The notes under the pieces: model-generated
Told to the model about the DNA's origin: nothing
Database searches by the model: none
What the model saw: only the letters and a program-made list of their open reading frames with translations
In this document: one piece after another, positions 1 to 7,446 of the stretch
How positions within the stretch are numbered: the stretch's first letter is position 1
Layout of the letters: every line of letters starts with the position of its first letter
IMG/VR virus record: IMGVR_UViG_3300022723_000184
Coordinates: 62,001 to 126,000 of that record
Direction: 5' to 3' (one strand)
DNA: 64,000 bases
Origin: a virus
Translations under genes and position numbers: made by a program

Positions 1-1
1 G

Positions 2-1180
2 ACCGGAGAACACGTACCCATCGCTGAAATTTGCCACGGCGATCGGGTGCGGACTCATCACGGGAATGAGGGGGAAGTGACGCTGACGTCTCGCCGCCTT
101 TACGCCGGGGATTTCGCGAGAATTTACGCTTACGGTCTGCCTGACGCGTTGTCGGCGACTGAAAATCACAGGATTTGGGTTCGCCCCGCGCTGAAAGGAA
201 AAACACCTCGGTGTCCGGTGTGTGGAAAGCAATTCAAATCTTTGGGGTGCCATTTCCGAGAACAGAAGGACGCGCAGCACGCGTTGGCTGCGGCAAACTA
301 CGGCCGGTACGCCGAGGGCTGGGTAGAGGCAGGCCAGGTCGTAGCCGGCGATTTTGTCCGCGTTCCGATCGACCAGGAAGTGCTCGAAGAGGGCGACGCG
401 ACCTATGCGGCCTTGCTGGGTCTCTACTTGGCGGAAGGTAACACTTGGCAATACGCAAGGTACGAGAAGTCTCCGCTAGACACCTATCGCGGTGTCGATT
501 TCTCGTTCCACCGAGAAGAAAAGGAACTGGCGGACAAAACGATCGGACTGCTTCACGAACTGGGTTATCGTCGTACGCACGTATATTTGAGGAAGAACAA
601 CGTGCGACTGGTTCGTGTTTGCTCGGCAGAGTTGGCGGATCGTCTGGAGGTTGACGGAGGCAAAGGAGCCTGGGGCAAGCGAATTTCTCCGGGCATCATG
701 AAGTGGTCGCCCCCGACGCAAAAGCTGATCCTTGAGAACTGGCTGGAAGGTGACGGTACGTTCAGCCGCCAACACCAAACGGTAGTCGGCGTGTCGGTAT
801 CCCGCGAACTATGTCGGCAGATGGCGGAGATCGGCTGGCGCAACGGTATTTGCGTCAAACTCGGGAGACAAAAAAGAGGGAAAGGGTGCGACACCTGTAC
901 GATTCGTCGCTCCGAAGTGAGTAGGCTTTCGTTGTCTAAGGTCCCGGCCGATTTCTTTCCGCCTTCGCCTGTGTCTGTTTCCTGCGGGCACCTGAAAAAC
1001 CAGGCAACGGCCGCCACGACTAAGCCACGTATTTCTTCCAAACCGATGACGTTTATCGAAAACGGTTTCCTTTACTTGCGGGTAAGGAAAGTAGAGCGGT
1101 TCTACGACGAGACGTATGTGTACAACATGACCGTCGAGTCGGACCACTCGTACACTGCCAACGACGTGGGCGTGTCCAAC
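2..1180 (+). mobile_element. LAGLIDADG intein (N-terminal edge missing)
   Basis: Intein blocks are visible in order. Near the left edge HVPIAEICHGDRVRTHHGNEG fits the region after block A; SATENHRI is block B (TxxH). LLGLYLAEGNTW and ILENWLEGDGTFS are the two LAGLIDADG motifs with their acidic residues. VYNMTVESDHSYTANDVGVSN is block F, followed by Cys+1 at 1181. The homing endonuclease therefore looks intact and the splice Asn and Cys nucleophile are present. The residue before the terminal Asn is Ser rather than the usual His. The first nucleophile (block A Cys/Ser) lies outside the window. Confidence 0.9.
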
Positions 1181-2167
1181 TGCCGCGTCCCTTACGACGA
1201 GTGCAGCGGTTGTGGTAACAAGGCCAGGACCCGCGACGAGTATTGCACCAGTGCCACCTGCAAGTACGGCGGGTGCCGCGACAACCTGACGAAGGTGGCG
1301 GCCGATGGTCACATCCTTCACGTCGACAACCCGAATCCCAACTGGTTCGACATTTCCAACGTCTACCGCCCGGCCGACCGGATCGCTTACGGCGGTGCCG
1401 CCGACTACCTGCAGAAGGCGGCGAGCGCCATCGACTTCATGGGCGGTGCCGAGCTGGCGCAGCACCTGGGCGTGACCGCCCCGCTCAACGTGATCCTCAA
1501 CCAGGACGAGCCGTACCACTGGAACACGGCGATCGACGGACAGATCAAGCTCGCCTACGGCCTGGCCATGCTGGAGAAGAAGGGCCACAACGTGCCCAGC
1601 GAAACCCTCCGGGCTTTCGCCGCTCCGGTCCAGCCCCAGATGAACCAGGAGATGTTCTTGCTCCTGGGAAGCCCGGGCACCGAGAAGTCGGCCACGGCCC
1701 TCGCCGCCTTGGCCGATCGGAAGGTGGTCCTGCCCCTCCGTGAGTTTGCTCGCTGGACCGGCAAGTCGGCTTCGGCCGATGCCGCTGAGGCCCTGCTCCC
1801 TGGCGTGTTCGGACGCCTGGTGGAGCGTGGCGATCTCGAAAGTCGCTTGACGGTCAACCGTTACGCGACTACCGAGAAGACGGCGTCGATCGCCCAGCGG
1901 ACCCTGGCCACCAACCTGGAGGGCGGTTACGGTCTGACCTCGACTGCGGTCAGGGACCGGGCCATGCGGTCCTCGATCCGGCAGGCTCCGGCCCCGGATT
2001 CAAAAAGTACTTTTTGGAATGAGAAGCAGGCCGCAGACTCGCCAGAGGCGGCGAGCTTGGCGGAAGAATACGCCCTCTATAAACTGGCAGCCCTCCACCG
2101 TATCGCGGCCTATGATCAAGAGTTTCATTTGACAGGACGCTTTGCTCTGGCACAGAATTGTGTATGA
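2..2167 (+). CDS. Intein-containing head-region protein, 5' truncated
   Basis: The frame is open from base 2 to the stop at 2165-2167, so the gene begins left of the window; the GTG at 47 lies inside intein sequence and is not a believable start. Bases 2-1180 encode an intein and 1181-2167 the C-extein (328 aa). The C-extein starts with a Cys-rich stretch (CSGCGNKARTRDEYC and further C residues), then DNPNPNWFDISNVYRPADR, and an Ala-rich C-terminus with KLAALHRIAAY. I do not recognise the extein family securely. Its place just before a scaffold-like gene and the capsid gene suggests a head assembly or maturation protein, and the cysteines could bind zinc. Bases 2001-2016 inside the coding region carry a 16-bp palindrome shared with three other sites. 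Confidence 0.85.
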   Translation, partial: TGEHVPIAEICHGDRVRTHHGNEGEVTLTSRRLYAGDFARIYAYGLPDALSATENHRIWVRPALKGKTPRCPVCGKQFKSLGCHFREQKDAQHALAAANYGRYAEGWVEAGQVVAGDFVRVPIDQEVLEEGDATYAALLGLYLAEGNTWQYARYEKSPLDTYRGVDFSFHREEKELADKTIGLLHELGYRRTHVYLRKNNVRLVRVCSAELADRLEVDGGKGAWGKRISPGIMKWSPPTQKLILENWLEGDGTFSRQHQTVVGVSVSRELCRQMAEIGWRNGICVKLGRQKRGKGCDTCTIRRSEVSRLSLSKVPADFFPPSPVSVSCGHLKNQATAATTKPRISSKPMTFIENGFLYLRVRKVERFYDETYVYNMTVESDHSYTANDVGVSNCRVPYDECSGCGNKARTRDEYCTSATCKYGGCRDNLTKVAADGHILHVDNPNPNWFDISNVYRPADRIAYGGAADYLQKAASAIDFMGGAELAQHLGVTAPLNVILNQDEPYHWNTAIDGQIKLAYGLAMLEKKGHNVPSETLRAFAAPVQPQMNQEMFLLLGSPGTEKSATALAALADRKVVLPLREFARWTGKSASADAAEALLPGVFGRLVERGDLESRLTVNRYATTEKTASIAQRTLATNLEGGYGLTSTAVRDRAMRSSIRQAPAPDSKSTFWNEKQAADSPEAASLAEEYALYKLAALHRIAAYDQEFHLTGRFALAQNCV
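2002..2015. repeat. AAAAAGTACTTTTT palindrome, copy 1
   Basis: Perfect 14-bp palindrome (16 bp with flanking C and G, 2001-2016) lying in frame inside the C-extein coding region about 150 bp before its stop. The same core recurs at 41642 and 63933 and, with one central change, at 27967. Confidence 0.85.
2129..2167 (+). promoter_or_regulatory. Possible sigma70-like promoter before the head genes
   Basis: TTGACA (2129-2134) is a perfect -35 hexamer and TATGAT (2162-2167) a good -10 hexamer, but they are 27 bp apart, too far for one standard promoter. TATGAT overlaps the stop codon of the preceding gene. It would feed the scaffold and capsid genes. Weak evidence. Confidence 0.25.
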
Positions 2168-2238
2168 TGTCCGGAACTCGTGGACACCGGCACAATCGCC
2201 GCAGGCAAGGACGACCAAAAACGAGAAGGAGTCTCACC

Positions 2239-3654
2239 ATGAGCAGCGCCCAGGAGAGCATGCAGACCATCGAGAGCTTCCTCGATCAGGTCGGCGCTCA
2301 ACCCGAGAAAAAGGCCGCCGAGGCCAACACCGAAGCCGGCGGTTACGACGGCGCTACCACCCACCCGGTGAAGGACGTCGACGACCGGACGGAGGACGCC
2401 GACGAAGGCGCCCGCTCGTCCGAGAACTCCGAGGACACGAAGGACGACAAGATCGGCCCGGGCAAGCCCTCGGTCGACGCGACGTCCGAGGCCAAGGCCA
2501 AGGTCGGTGCCGACGAGGGCACCGCGGCCAGCGACCAGACGCAGATCGGCACGAACAAGCAGCCGACCGGCGACGACCCCTCGAACGAGACGCAGGGCAC
2601 CAAGCCCGGCAAGGAGGACGGTCAGTACGACGGTCCCTCCACCCACCCCGCCCGCACCGACAACAACGAGCTGGACGGTAACAAGTACTCGGCCGACCTC
2701 TCGGGCATGTCGATCGCTCAGCTTGCCAAGGAGGCCGCGGATCTCGGCAACGAGATCTGCGCCGACATCGCCAACGAGGCCACCACGGCCAAACAGGCGA
2801 TGGACAAGTGCCCCGGTTGCAAGGAAGACAAGGGTTCTTGCAAGTGCGGCATGTACGGCAAAGACAAGTACGACAAAAGCATGCACGGCAAAGACAAGTA
2901 CGACAAAAGCATGCACGGCAAAGACGAGTACGACAAAGAGGCAGGCGATCAACTCTCGCAGCAGGTCGGCTGGGAGATGGCCGGCCTGGTGACCGGCAAC
3001 TTCGACAAGAAGGCCGCGGACTCGATGGTGCACAGCGCCCTCAAGGACGTGGTGAAGACGGCCAGCGACGACGCGGACAACGTTGTCGAGTACCTCTCGG
3101 CCTATGACCTAGCCGAAAAGGAGGCTGCGGAGAAAGCCGCGATGGGCGGCGATCCGCTGGGAGGTATGCCGGGCGGTGACGCCGGCGCCATTCCTCCCGA
3201 GGCCCTGGGCGCTGCGCCCGGAGCTGCGCCGGCCCTCGCTCCGGCTCCGGCTGGTCCCGAAGGCGGTGCTCCCGAAGGCGGTGCTCCCGAAGGCGGTGCT
3301 CCCGAGGGCGGTGCCCCTGAGGACGAAGCGGCCATGCTCGCCGCGGTCCTCGACGAACTGGGTGTGAGCCCGGAGGAGCTGGAAGCGGCCCTGGCCGCTC
3401 AGGGCGGCGGTGGCGGTCTCCCCGGTGCCGAGGCCCCCGCTGGCCCTGCTCCAGCGGGCGGTGAGGGCGACGAGGAAGCCGGTGCGATGGAGGCCCAGGC
3501 TTCGGCCGGCGCCACCAAGAAGGCCGGCGATCCGACCACCGAAGAGAAGAAGGCCGAGATGAAAAACTACATCTCGGAGATCGTCACCCGCTCCCGTCAG
3601 AAGCGGGCCGCGGACAAGGCGAAGAAGGACACGGAAGCCGCGAAGGGCTCCTGA
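2239..3654 (+). CDS. Scaffold/prohead-core-like protein with repeats
   Basis: 471 aa from ATG 2239 with AAGGAG 8 bp upstream; an upstream in-frame extension to 2158 overlaps the previous gene and has no better ribosome site. The N-terminal half is very acidic and low complexity and contains the motif GYDGATTHP, repeated as QYDGPSTHP. In the middle are CPGCKEDKGSCKCG and three copies of a ten-residue GKDKYDKSMH-type unit. Then comes a Gly/Pro/Ala-rich part with four PEGGA units and a charged helical C-terminus with KRAADKAKK. Acidic, Ala-rich, helical proteins immediately upstream of the capsid gene usually act as internal scaffold or core that is proteolysed during head maturation. Function is inferred from position and composition. 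Confidence 0.75.
   Translation: MSSAQESMQTIESFLDQVGAQPEKKAAEANTEAGGYDGATTHPVKDVDDRTEDADEGARSSENSEDTKDDKIGPGKPSVDATSEAKAKVGADEGTAASDQTQIGTNKQPTGDDPSNETQGTKPGKEDGQYDGPSTHPARTDNNELDGNKYSADLSGMSIAQLAKEAADLGNEICADIANEATTAKQAMDKCPGCKEDKGSCKCGMYGKDKYDKSMHGKDKYDKSMHGKDEYDKEAGDQLSQQVGWEMAGLVTGNFDKKAADSMVHSALKDVVKTASDDADNVVEYLSAYDLAEKEAAEKAAMGGDPLGGMPGGDAGAIPPEALGAAPGAAPALAPAPAGPEGGAPEGGAPEGGAPEGGAPEDEAAMLAAVLDELGVSPEELEAALAAQGGGGGLPGAEAPAGPAPAGGEGDEEAGAMEAQASAGATKKAGDPTTEEKKAEMKNYISEIVTRSRQKRAADKAKKDTEAAKGS
2851..2940 (+). repeat. Three tandem 30-bp repeats in coding sequence
   Basis: Three direct units starting at 2851, 2881 and 2911, nearly identical at DNA level, encode a ten-residue Lys/Asp/Tyr-rich peptide. 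Such repeats can expand or contract by slippage. Confidence 0.95.
3256..3315 (+). repeat. Four tandem 15-bp repeats in coding sequence
   Basis: Unit CCCGAAGGCGGTGCT at 3256, 3271 and 3286, with a slightly changed fourth unit at 3301. It encodes PEGGA repeats in the linker of the scaffold-like protein. Confidence 0.9.
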
Positions 3655-3690
3655 CCCTGCAGCGGATGAAGCAGCAACAGGAAACCCTTC

Positions 3691-3712
3691 GACTGCAAAG
3701 TCACGGAGGACT
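3691..3712 (+). promoter_or_regulatory. Mutually exclusive hairpins at a ribosome site
   Basis: AGTC at 3699-3702 can pair with GACT upstream (3691-3694, loop GCAA) or with GACT downstream (3709-3712, loop ACGGAG, which holds the Shine-Dalgarno core). Only one can form at a time, just before the ATG at 3716. The stems are only 4 bp. Confidence 0.35.
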
Positions 3713-3715
3713 CAG

Positions 3716-4141
3716 ATGAACGCACAACTCGCCCAGAAGACGCTTCGTTTCGTGCAGCTCTCCAGCGAGCTGTCCAAGCGGGCGCTCGACGAGCGGAACC
3801 AGCTGACCGAAGATCGCGAGAAGGCGGCGGCCGGCCGGGACCAGCTCATCGGTTCGATGTTGGAGGCCGAGGCCATCAACGATAACCAGCAGACCAAGGT
3901 GGCCGAGATGCTCGGCTTCCATGATGGGACAACCAAGCTCCTCAAGTCGGCGATCGCCCGGATCGCTGAACTCAGCAAGACCCAGAAGCAGGCCGGTGAA
4001 CTCGGCGAAGGAGTCGATCCCTCCGTCGTGGATGGCTCGCCCAAGGAGGCCGCGGTGAACGACAACTACGTCGGCGCCCGGTCGTCCGAGAAGCGGGCGT
4101 CGGACCGGGCACTTCTCGAAGGCCTCGGCCTCGGGGGGTAA
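3716..4141 (+). CDS. Small helical head-region protein
   Basis: 141 aa from ATG 3716 behind CACGGAGGACTCAG. The first 100 residues are charged and helical with heptad-like spacing (LSSELSKRALDERNQLTEDREKAA), so a coiled coil is likely. The C-terminus is short and flexible. No family is recognised. It sits between the scaffold-like protein and the probable decoration protein and is presumably co-translated with them, so a role in head assembly is plausible. Confidence 0.7.
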   Translation: MNAQLAQKTLRFVQLSSELSKRALDERNQLTEDREKAAAGRDQLIGSMLEAEAINDNQQTKVAEMLGFHDGTTKLLKSAIARIAELSKTQKQAGELGEGVDPSVVDGSPKEAAVNDNYVGARSSEKRASDRALLEGLGLGG

Positions 4142-4167
4142 CCCTAGATCGTGACGGCCCCGCGGTG

Positions 4168-4173
4168 TATACT
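4168..4173 (+). promoter_or_regulatory. Possible -10 element TATACT
   Basis: TATACT lies in the loop of an imperfect inverted repeat (CCCGC ... GCGGG, 4159-4178) in the 101-bp gap before the gene at 4243. No -35 match is seen at the normal distance. A similar arrangement occurs at 10717. Confidence 0.25.
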
Positions 4174-4242
4174 GCGGGAGCCATTTAGGAACGGATTTCC
4201 TTGGGGCTGAAGCAGCCCTGAAAGACTCACGGAGGACACACG

Positions 4243-4782
4243 ATGGCAGCTCCTCGCCAAATGACCGCCCACACGCTCGACGCTCTCAAGGGTTGGCCGG
4301 CGCCGCACGCGCTGGACTTCGCTGCGGAGCTGAGCGAGTCGATTCCCGGCGCCAACCTTCCCGTACTCTCGGGCACGGTGGTCCGCCTCAACGCGTCCGG
4401 CAAGTTCGAGCTGGGCGTCGGCACCAGCTCGGTGATGCCGCTGTTCCTGTTCAGCAACAGCGACGACCCGGACGTCGAGAATGACGGCGGCGACGCTTCG
4501 ACCGACAAGGGTGTCTTCGTCCCGATCACGCCGTCGGGCAAGGCCATGGCCCTCGTGGCCACGGGCGCCTACGAGCTGACGAGCACCGAGTTCGTCGCCG
4601 ACACGTACGCCCCGAACGACGCGCTGACCGCGGCCACGGCCGGCGGCAACGCCGGCAAGCTCGCCAAGGGCACGATGTACACCGACATGATCGTCGGCAT
4701 CGTTTCCCGCGGTCAGGTCGACAACGGATACGGCACCGACGCCCTGGCGTTCTGGCCGCACCCGGTCTTCCCGACCCCGTAA
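4243..4782 (+). CDS. Probable capsid decoration protein
   Basis: 179 aa, ATG 4243 preceded by CACGGAGGACACACG. The protein is rich in beta-forming and small residues: SGTVVRLNASGKFELGVG is followed by an acidic loop SDDPDVENDGGDASTDKG and then ITPSGKAMALVATGAYEL. No signal peptide or transmembrane segment is present. A small beta-rich protein directly upstream of the major capsid gene resembles the gpD-gpE order of lambda-type phages, so decoration or head stabilisation is the best guess. The sequence itself does not prove the family. Confidence 0.6.
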   Translation: MAAPRQMTAHTLDALKGWPAPHALDFAAELSESIPGANLPVLSGTVVRLNASGKFELGVGTSSVMPLFLFSNSDDPDVENDGGDASTDKGVFVPITPSGKAMALVATGAYELTSTEFVADTYAPNDALTAATAGGNAGKLAKGTMYTDMIVGIVSRGQVDNGYGTDALAFWPHPVFPTP

Positions 4783-4787
4783 ACCCT

Positions 4788-4813
4788 GGACTGACCCCGT
4801 AGTGGGTCAGTCC
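4788..4813 (+). promoter_or_regulatory. Perfect 10-bp hairpin before the capsid gene
   Basis: GGACTGACCC (4788-4797), loop CGTAGT, and GGGTCAGTCC (4804-4813) form a perfect stem between the decoration and capsid genes. No T-run follows, so it is not a classical intrinsic terminator. It may block 3' decay, act as an RNase processing site, or set relative expression of the capsid gene. Confidence 0.75.
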
Positions 4814-4853
4814 CGCACGGACGTACCCACAGAAGATCACGGAGGACACTTCG

Positions 4854-5792
4854 ATGTCGATCACCACCCAAGAGGAGAGCAAGCTCCTCAACGAGACGCT
4901 CTTCGAGAAGCTGTCGTCCCGCGACCCCGTGCTGGAGAAGCAGGCCGTCGACGCGGTCAACGACTTCACCCGCACGAAGATGCGTGAAGACGGCTTCTTC
5001 CGTCGGATCATGCCGCCGCTACCCATCTCGAACGACGAGCTGGACCGCCAGGTGGACACCGACAAGCCCGTGAAGGTCGTGGACAAGGAGCCGGACAGCC
5101 CGGCGGCCATCTCCATCCCCTTCGCCACCCTGCCCCAGAACCTCTACATCCGAGGCCCCCGGTACAAGGTGACGTTCGACCGCATCGTCACCCCTCGGTT
5201 CACCAAGGACGTAGACGAGCTGCGCACCTGGATCATGGACATTCGCCAAGTCCTTTCAGACAATGCAATTAAGGACATGTTGGCGGAAGAGGACGGTAAG
5301 TTCATGACCGCGGTGAACACCGCGATCGTGGGTGCCGGCCTTACGGTCCCGACCTCGGGCACCGTGCAGCACGAGGTGATCGCCGGTGGCATCACCCGCG
5401 ACACGCTGTTCGACGGCCTGAAGATCATGCCCAACACGCCCTCCAACCTGGAGGTGCACACGGTCCTGATCAACCACATCACCATCAAGGACGTGGCGAA
5501 GTTCAGCCGCAACGAGATGGGTGGTGACCTGTCGCAGGACATCATGCGGCAGGGTTGGACCCTGCAGGAGTTCCAGGGCAAGCAGTGGATCATCACGATC
5601 AAGAAGGGTCTGGTGCCCACCAACACACTGTACTACTTCGCCGATCCGAAGTTCATCGGCAAGTTCTACGTGCTGGAGGACACGACCATGTACATTCGCC
5701 GCGAGGCCTACATGCTGGAGTTCTTCGCGTACGAGACCATCGGCGCGACGATCGGCCACACCAGCGGCATCGCTCGGGCGGACTACGTCTGA
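4854..5792 (+). CDS. Major capsid protein (HK97-like fold expected)
   Basis: 312 aa, ATG 4854 behind CACGGAGGACACTTCG. After a helical N-terminal arm (residues 1-50, EKQAVDAVNDFTRTKMREDGFF) the protein alternates strands and helices as in capsid proteins: IPFATLPQNLYIRGPRYKVTFDRI, then a long helix around DVDELRTWIMDIRQVLSDNAIKDML, then FMTAVNTAIVGAG. The C-terminal half (LYYFADPKFIGKFYVLEDTTMYIRREAYMLEFFAYETIGATIGH) resembles the axial domain of large-phage capsid proteins. It has its own strong ribosome site, a perfect hairpin upstream and a terminator directly downstream, as expected for a highly expressed virion gene. Confidence 0.85.
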   Translation: MSITTQEESKLLNETLFEKLSSRDPVLEKQAVDAVNDFTRTKMREDGFFRRIMPPLPISNDELDRQVDTDKPVKVVDKEPDSPAAISIPFATLPQNLYIRGPRYKVTFDRIVTPRFTKDVDELRTWIMDIRQVLSDNAIKDMLAEEDGKFMTAVNTAIVGAGLTVPTSGTVQHEVIAGGITRDTLFDGLKIMPNTPSNLEVHTVLINHITIKDVAKFSRNEMGGDLSQDIMRQGWTLQEFQGKQWIITIKKGLVPTNTLYYFADPKFIGKFYVLEDTTMYIRREAYMLEFFAYETIGATIGHTSGIARADYV

Positions 5793-5815
5793 GCCCTGAT
5801 CAGCTGAACCGATGA

Positions 5816-5846
5816 GGGGCCTGGTCCTCGGGCCGGGTCCCTTTTT
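5816..5846 (+). terminator. Intrinsic terminator after the capsid gene
   Basis: A GC-rich stem of about 9 bp with two G-T pairs (GGGGCCTGG ... CCGGGTCCC, loop of 8) is followed by TTTTT at 5842-5846, 24 bp after the capsid stop. Confidence 0.75.
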
Positions 5847-5861
5847 CACGAACCGGGCCAG

Positions 5862-5881
5862 CCCGCCGGCTAAAAGGCGGG
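5862..5881 (+). promoter_or_regulatory. Leader hairpin, GGCTAAAA loop
   Basis: CCCGCC, loop GGCTAAAA, GGCGGG, followed by ACCACGAAGGG just before the ATG at 5900. The loop and the bases after the stem match hairpins at 10764, 38886 and 63957, while the stem sequence differs but still pairs. Confidence 0.55.
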
Positions 5882-5899
5882 ACCACGAAGGGAAGACCC

Positions 5900-6340
5900 A
5901 TGAGCGACCAGACCAAGCAAGCTGAGACGGCGTCGCTGCCCTCCCCGGAGGACGCGTACAACCACCTGCTCGGCAACGTCCACTCGCAGGTATTCTTCGG
6001 CAAGCTCGCCCAGGTCGGCATCCATCCCCAGACGGAGAAGGAAGCCAACGACCTGTTGGAGCTGGCCGGTAAGCTGCGGCTCGTCAACGACGACCCCGCG
6101 GTGAAGCAGGCTGCCGAAGCGGACAGCAAGTACGCCAAGGCCAACGCCGCCCTCGACGAGCTGTTCGGTAAGAGCGGCGCCATGAAGCAGGCCAGCGCCC
6201 AGGAGCAGGACGTCGCCCTCGACCAGGCTGCCCGCACCCTGGCCCAGGATCCCCAGATCTACAACTCCGTGCTGAGCATCAAGGCGGCCCAGGCCGAGGA
6301 GATCGCGAAGCAGCTGGGGCTCGGGCAGGACGCGGCCTGA
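5900..6340 (+). CDS. Small helical protein downstream of capsid gene
   Basis: 146 aa, ATG 5900 after GAAGGGAAGACCC. It is predicted mostly helical: PSPEDAYNHLLGNVHSQVFFGKLAQVGIHP, then a long Ala/Asp-rich helix region. No membrane segment or known motif is visible. Its position behind the capsid terminator with its own structured leader suggests a separately controlled virion or head-completion protein. Family unknown. Confidence 0.7.
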   Translation: MSDQTKQAETASLPSPEDAYNHLLGNVHSQVFFGKLAQVGIHPQTEKEANDLLELAGKLRLVNDDPAVKQAAEADSKYAKANAALDELFGKSGAMKQASAQEQDVALDQAARTLAQDPQIYNSVLSIKAAQAEEIAKQLGLGQDAA

Positions 6341-6396
6341 ATCTGAGCGAATCCGGACCGATCTAATCGGCCCGCATCCACGGAAGGAACACGACC

Positions 6397-6744
6397 ATGA
6401 GCGATTTCACGTTCGACATGAGCTGCCTCTTCTCGACCGTCAAGAACAACAGCGGTCAGAAGCGGAAGTTTGGCTTCCTGCCGCCGCACGGCCGGGAGCT
6501 GGACGTCGACGAGGAGTTCACCTTGTTCGGCCACGTCACCGAGGCGATGATCGCCTTCGAGCGTGTGACCAACAAGCGGAGCATCGACGCCCTTCAGCGC
6601 TCGCTGGACAGCGGCGACCTCCTGATCCTCAGCACACCGAACCCGGTCCTGCAGGACGTCACGACGGCCGCCGTCCAGATGATCCAGCTCGACAACGGTT
6701 CGCTGACCGTCGTCGACCCATGCTGGAAGGTCTCTGCCTCCTGA
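6397..6744 (+). CDS. Small structural protein, paralogue A
   Basis: 115 aa, ATG 6397 with CACGGAAGG upstream and a small hairpin (CCGAT-CTA-ATCGG, 6358-6370) before that. The core FGFLPPHGRELDVDEEFTLFGHV is shared almost residue for residue with the protein at 7447, as are the central TPNPVLQDVTTAAVQM and the DNGSLTVVDPCW ending. Compact and beta-rich. An intrinsic terminator follows. Unknown family, probably a virion component present in two versions. Confidence 0.75.
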   Translation: MSDFTFDMSCLFSTVKNNSGQKRKFGFLPPHGRELDVDEEFTLFGHVTEAMIAFERVTNKRSIDALQRSLDSGDLLILSTPNPVLQDVTTAAVQMIQLDNGSLTVVDPCWKVSAS

Positions 6745-6777
6745 GCGGCTGCCTGACGGCGACACATCGACACCAAG

Positions 6778-6810
6778 ACGGCCCGCAGGGATACCCTGTG
6801 GGCCGTTTTT
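6778..6810 (+). terminator. Intrinsic terminator
   Basis: ACGGCCCGCAGGG, loop ATA, CCCTGTGGGCCGT (one G-T pair), followed by TTTTT ending at 6810. The stem is strong and the T-run follows directly, between the genes at 6397 and 6831. Confidence 0.85.
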
Positions 6811-6830
6811 CGTAGGCCAGGGAGGGCGCT

Positions 6831-7409
6831 ATGACCGTCGAGGAAAAAAACGAGAAGAAGGGCAAGATGAGTCCGTTCGCCAAGGTCTGTGTCTACATCG
6901 TCACGGCCATAACCCCGGTCGCCGGAACCGCCGTGGTCAACTTCATCCGCGACCTGGATCAGCGGGTCGAGGACGTGGAGAAGACCCAGACCGCGGCGTT
7001 TCACACGATCTACGAGAACGAGACGATCAACCAGCGGCAGTGGGAGATTCTTGGGGCGGTCCGCACCAACTCCGAGGCCAACAGGCGTGTGCTGGACCTG
7101 TACAACCTGCTGCTGGTCAGCGACCAGATCGACATTGAGAAGCTGTCGGAGGCCATGGCCGTGGTCCGGGCGATCGAGCAGTCCGGGCTCTCAGAGGCCG
7201 AGATCAAAACGGCACTCCACACGCTGCAACGGCTCAAGTCGCTCAACCCGTTCGGACACAACGCCCCGAAGCCCGCGGTGCTCCCCACGCTACCGGCGCC
7301 GGTCCCCGTGCCCAACGTCCAGCAGCAGCAATCCACCCGCCCAGATCTCCTGTCGCCCGAGGAGCTTCAGCGGTACATCGAGCAAAAGAAGGGCGGCGTC
7401 AAGAAGTAG
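6831..7409 (+). CDS. Predicted single-pass membrane protein with coiled coil
   Basis: 192 aa, ATG 6831 after CAGGGAGGGCGCT. A short Lys-rich N-terminus is followed by a hydrophobic stretch (about residues 16-37, FAKVCVYIVTAITPVAGTAV), then a coiled-coil region (FIRDLDQRVEDVEKTQTAAF and later heptads), and a Pro-rich tail ending in an acidic/basic helix ELQRYIEQKK. The membrane segment is unusual among its structural neighbours; it could serve lysis timing, membrane anchoring during assembly, or ejection. A terminator just upstream means it starts a new unit. Function unknown. Confidence 0.7.
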   Translation: MTVEEKNEKKGKMSPFAKVCVYIVTAITPVAGTAVVNFIRDLDQRVEDVEKTQTAAFHTIYENETINQRQWEILGAVRTNSEANRRVLDLYNLLLVSDQIDIEKLSEAMAVVRAIEQSGLSEAEIKTALHTLQRLKSLNPFGHNAPKPAVLPTLPAPVPVPNVQQQQSTRPDLLSPEELQRYIEQKKGGVKK

Positions 7410-7446
7410 GTTTATGCTATACTTCTTTCGGCTGCAGGGATGTAGC

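Noticed and set aside
47-49. GTG 47 as the start of the first gene
   Set aside because: The frame stays open to the left edge and encodes intein sequence there, so the gene starts outside the window.
2851-2940. 30-bp tandem repeats as an origin or iteron array
   Set aside because: They are in phase with the codons, preserve the reading frame and encode a coherent peptide repeat, so coding explains them.
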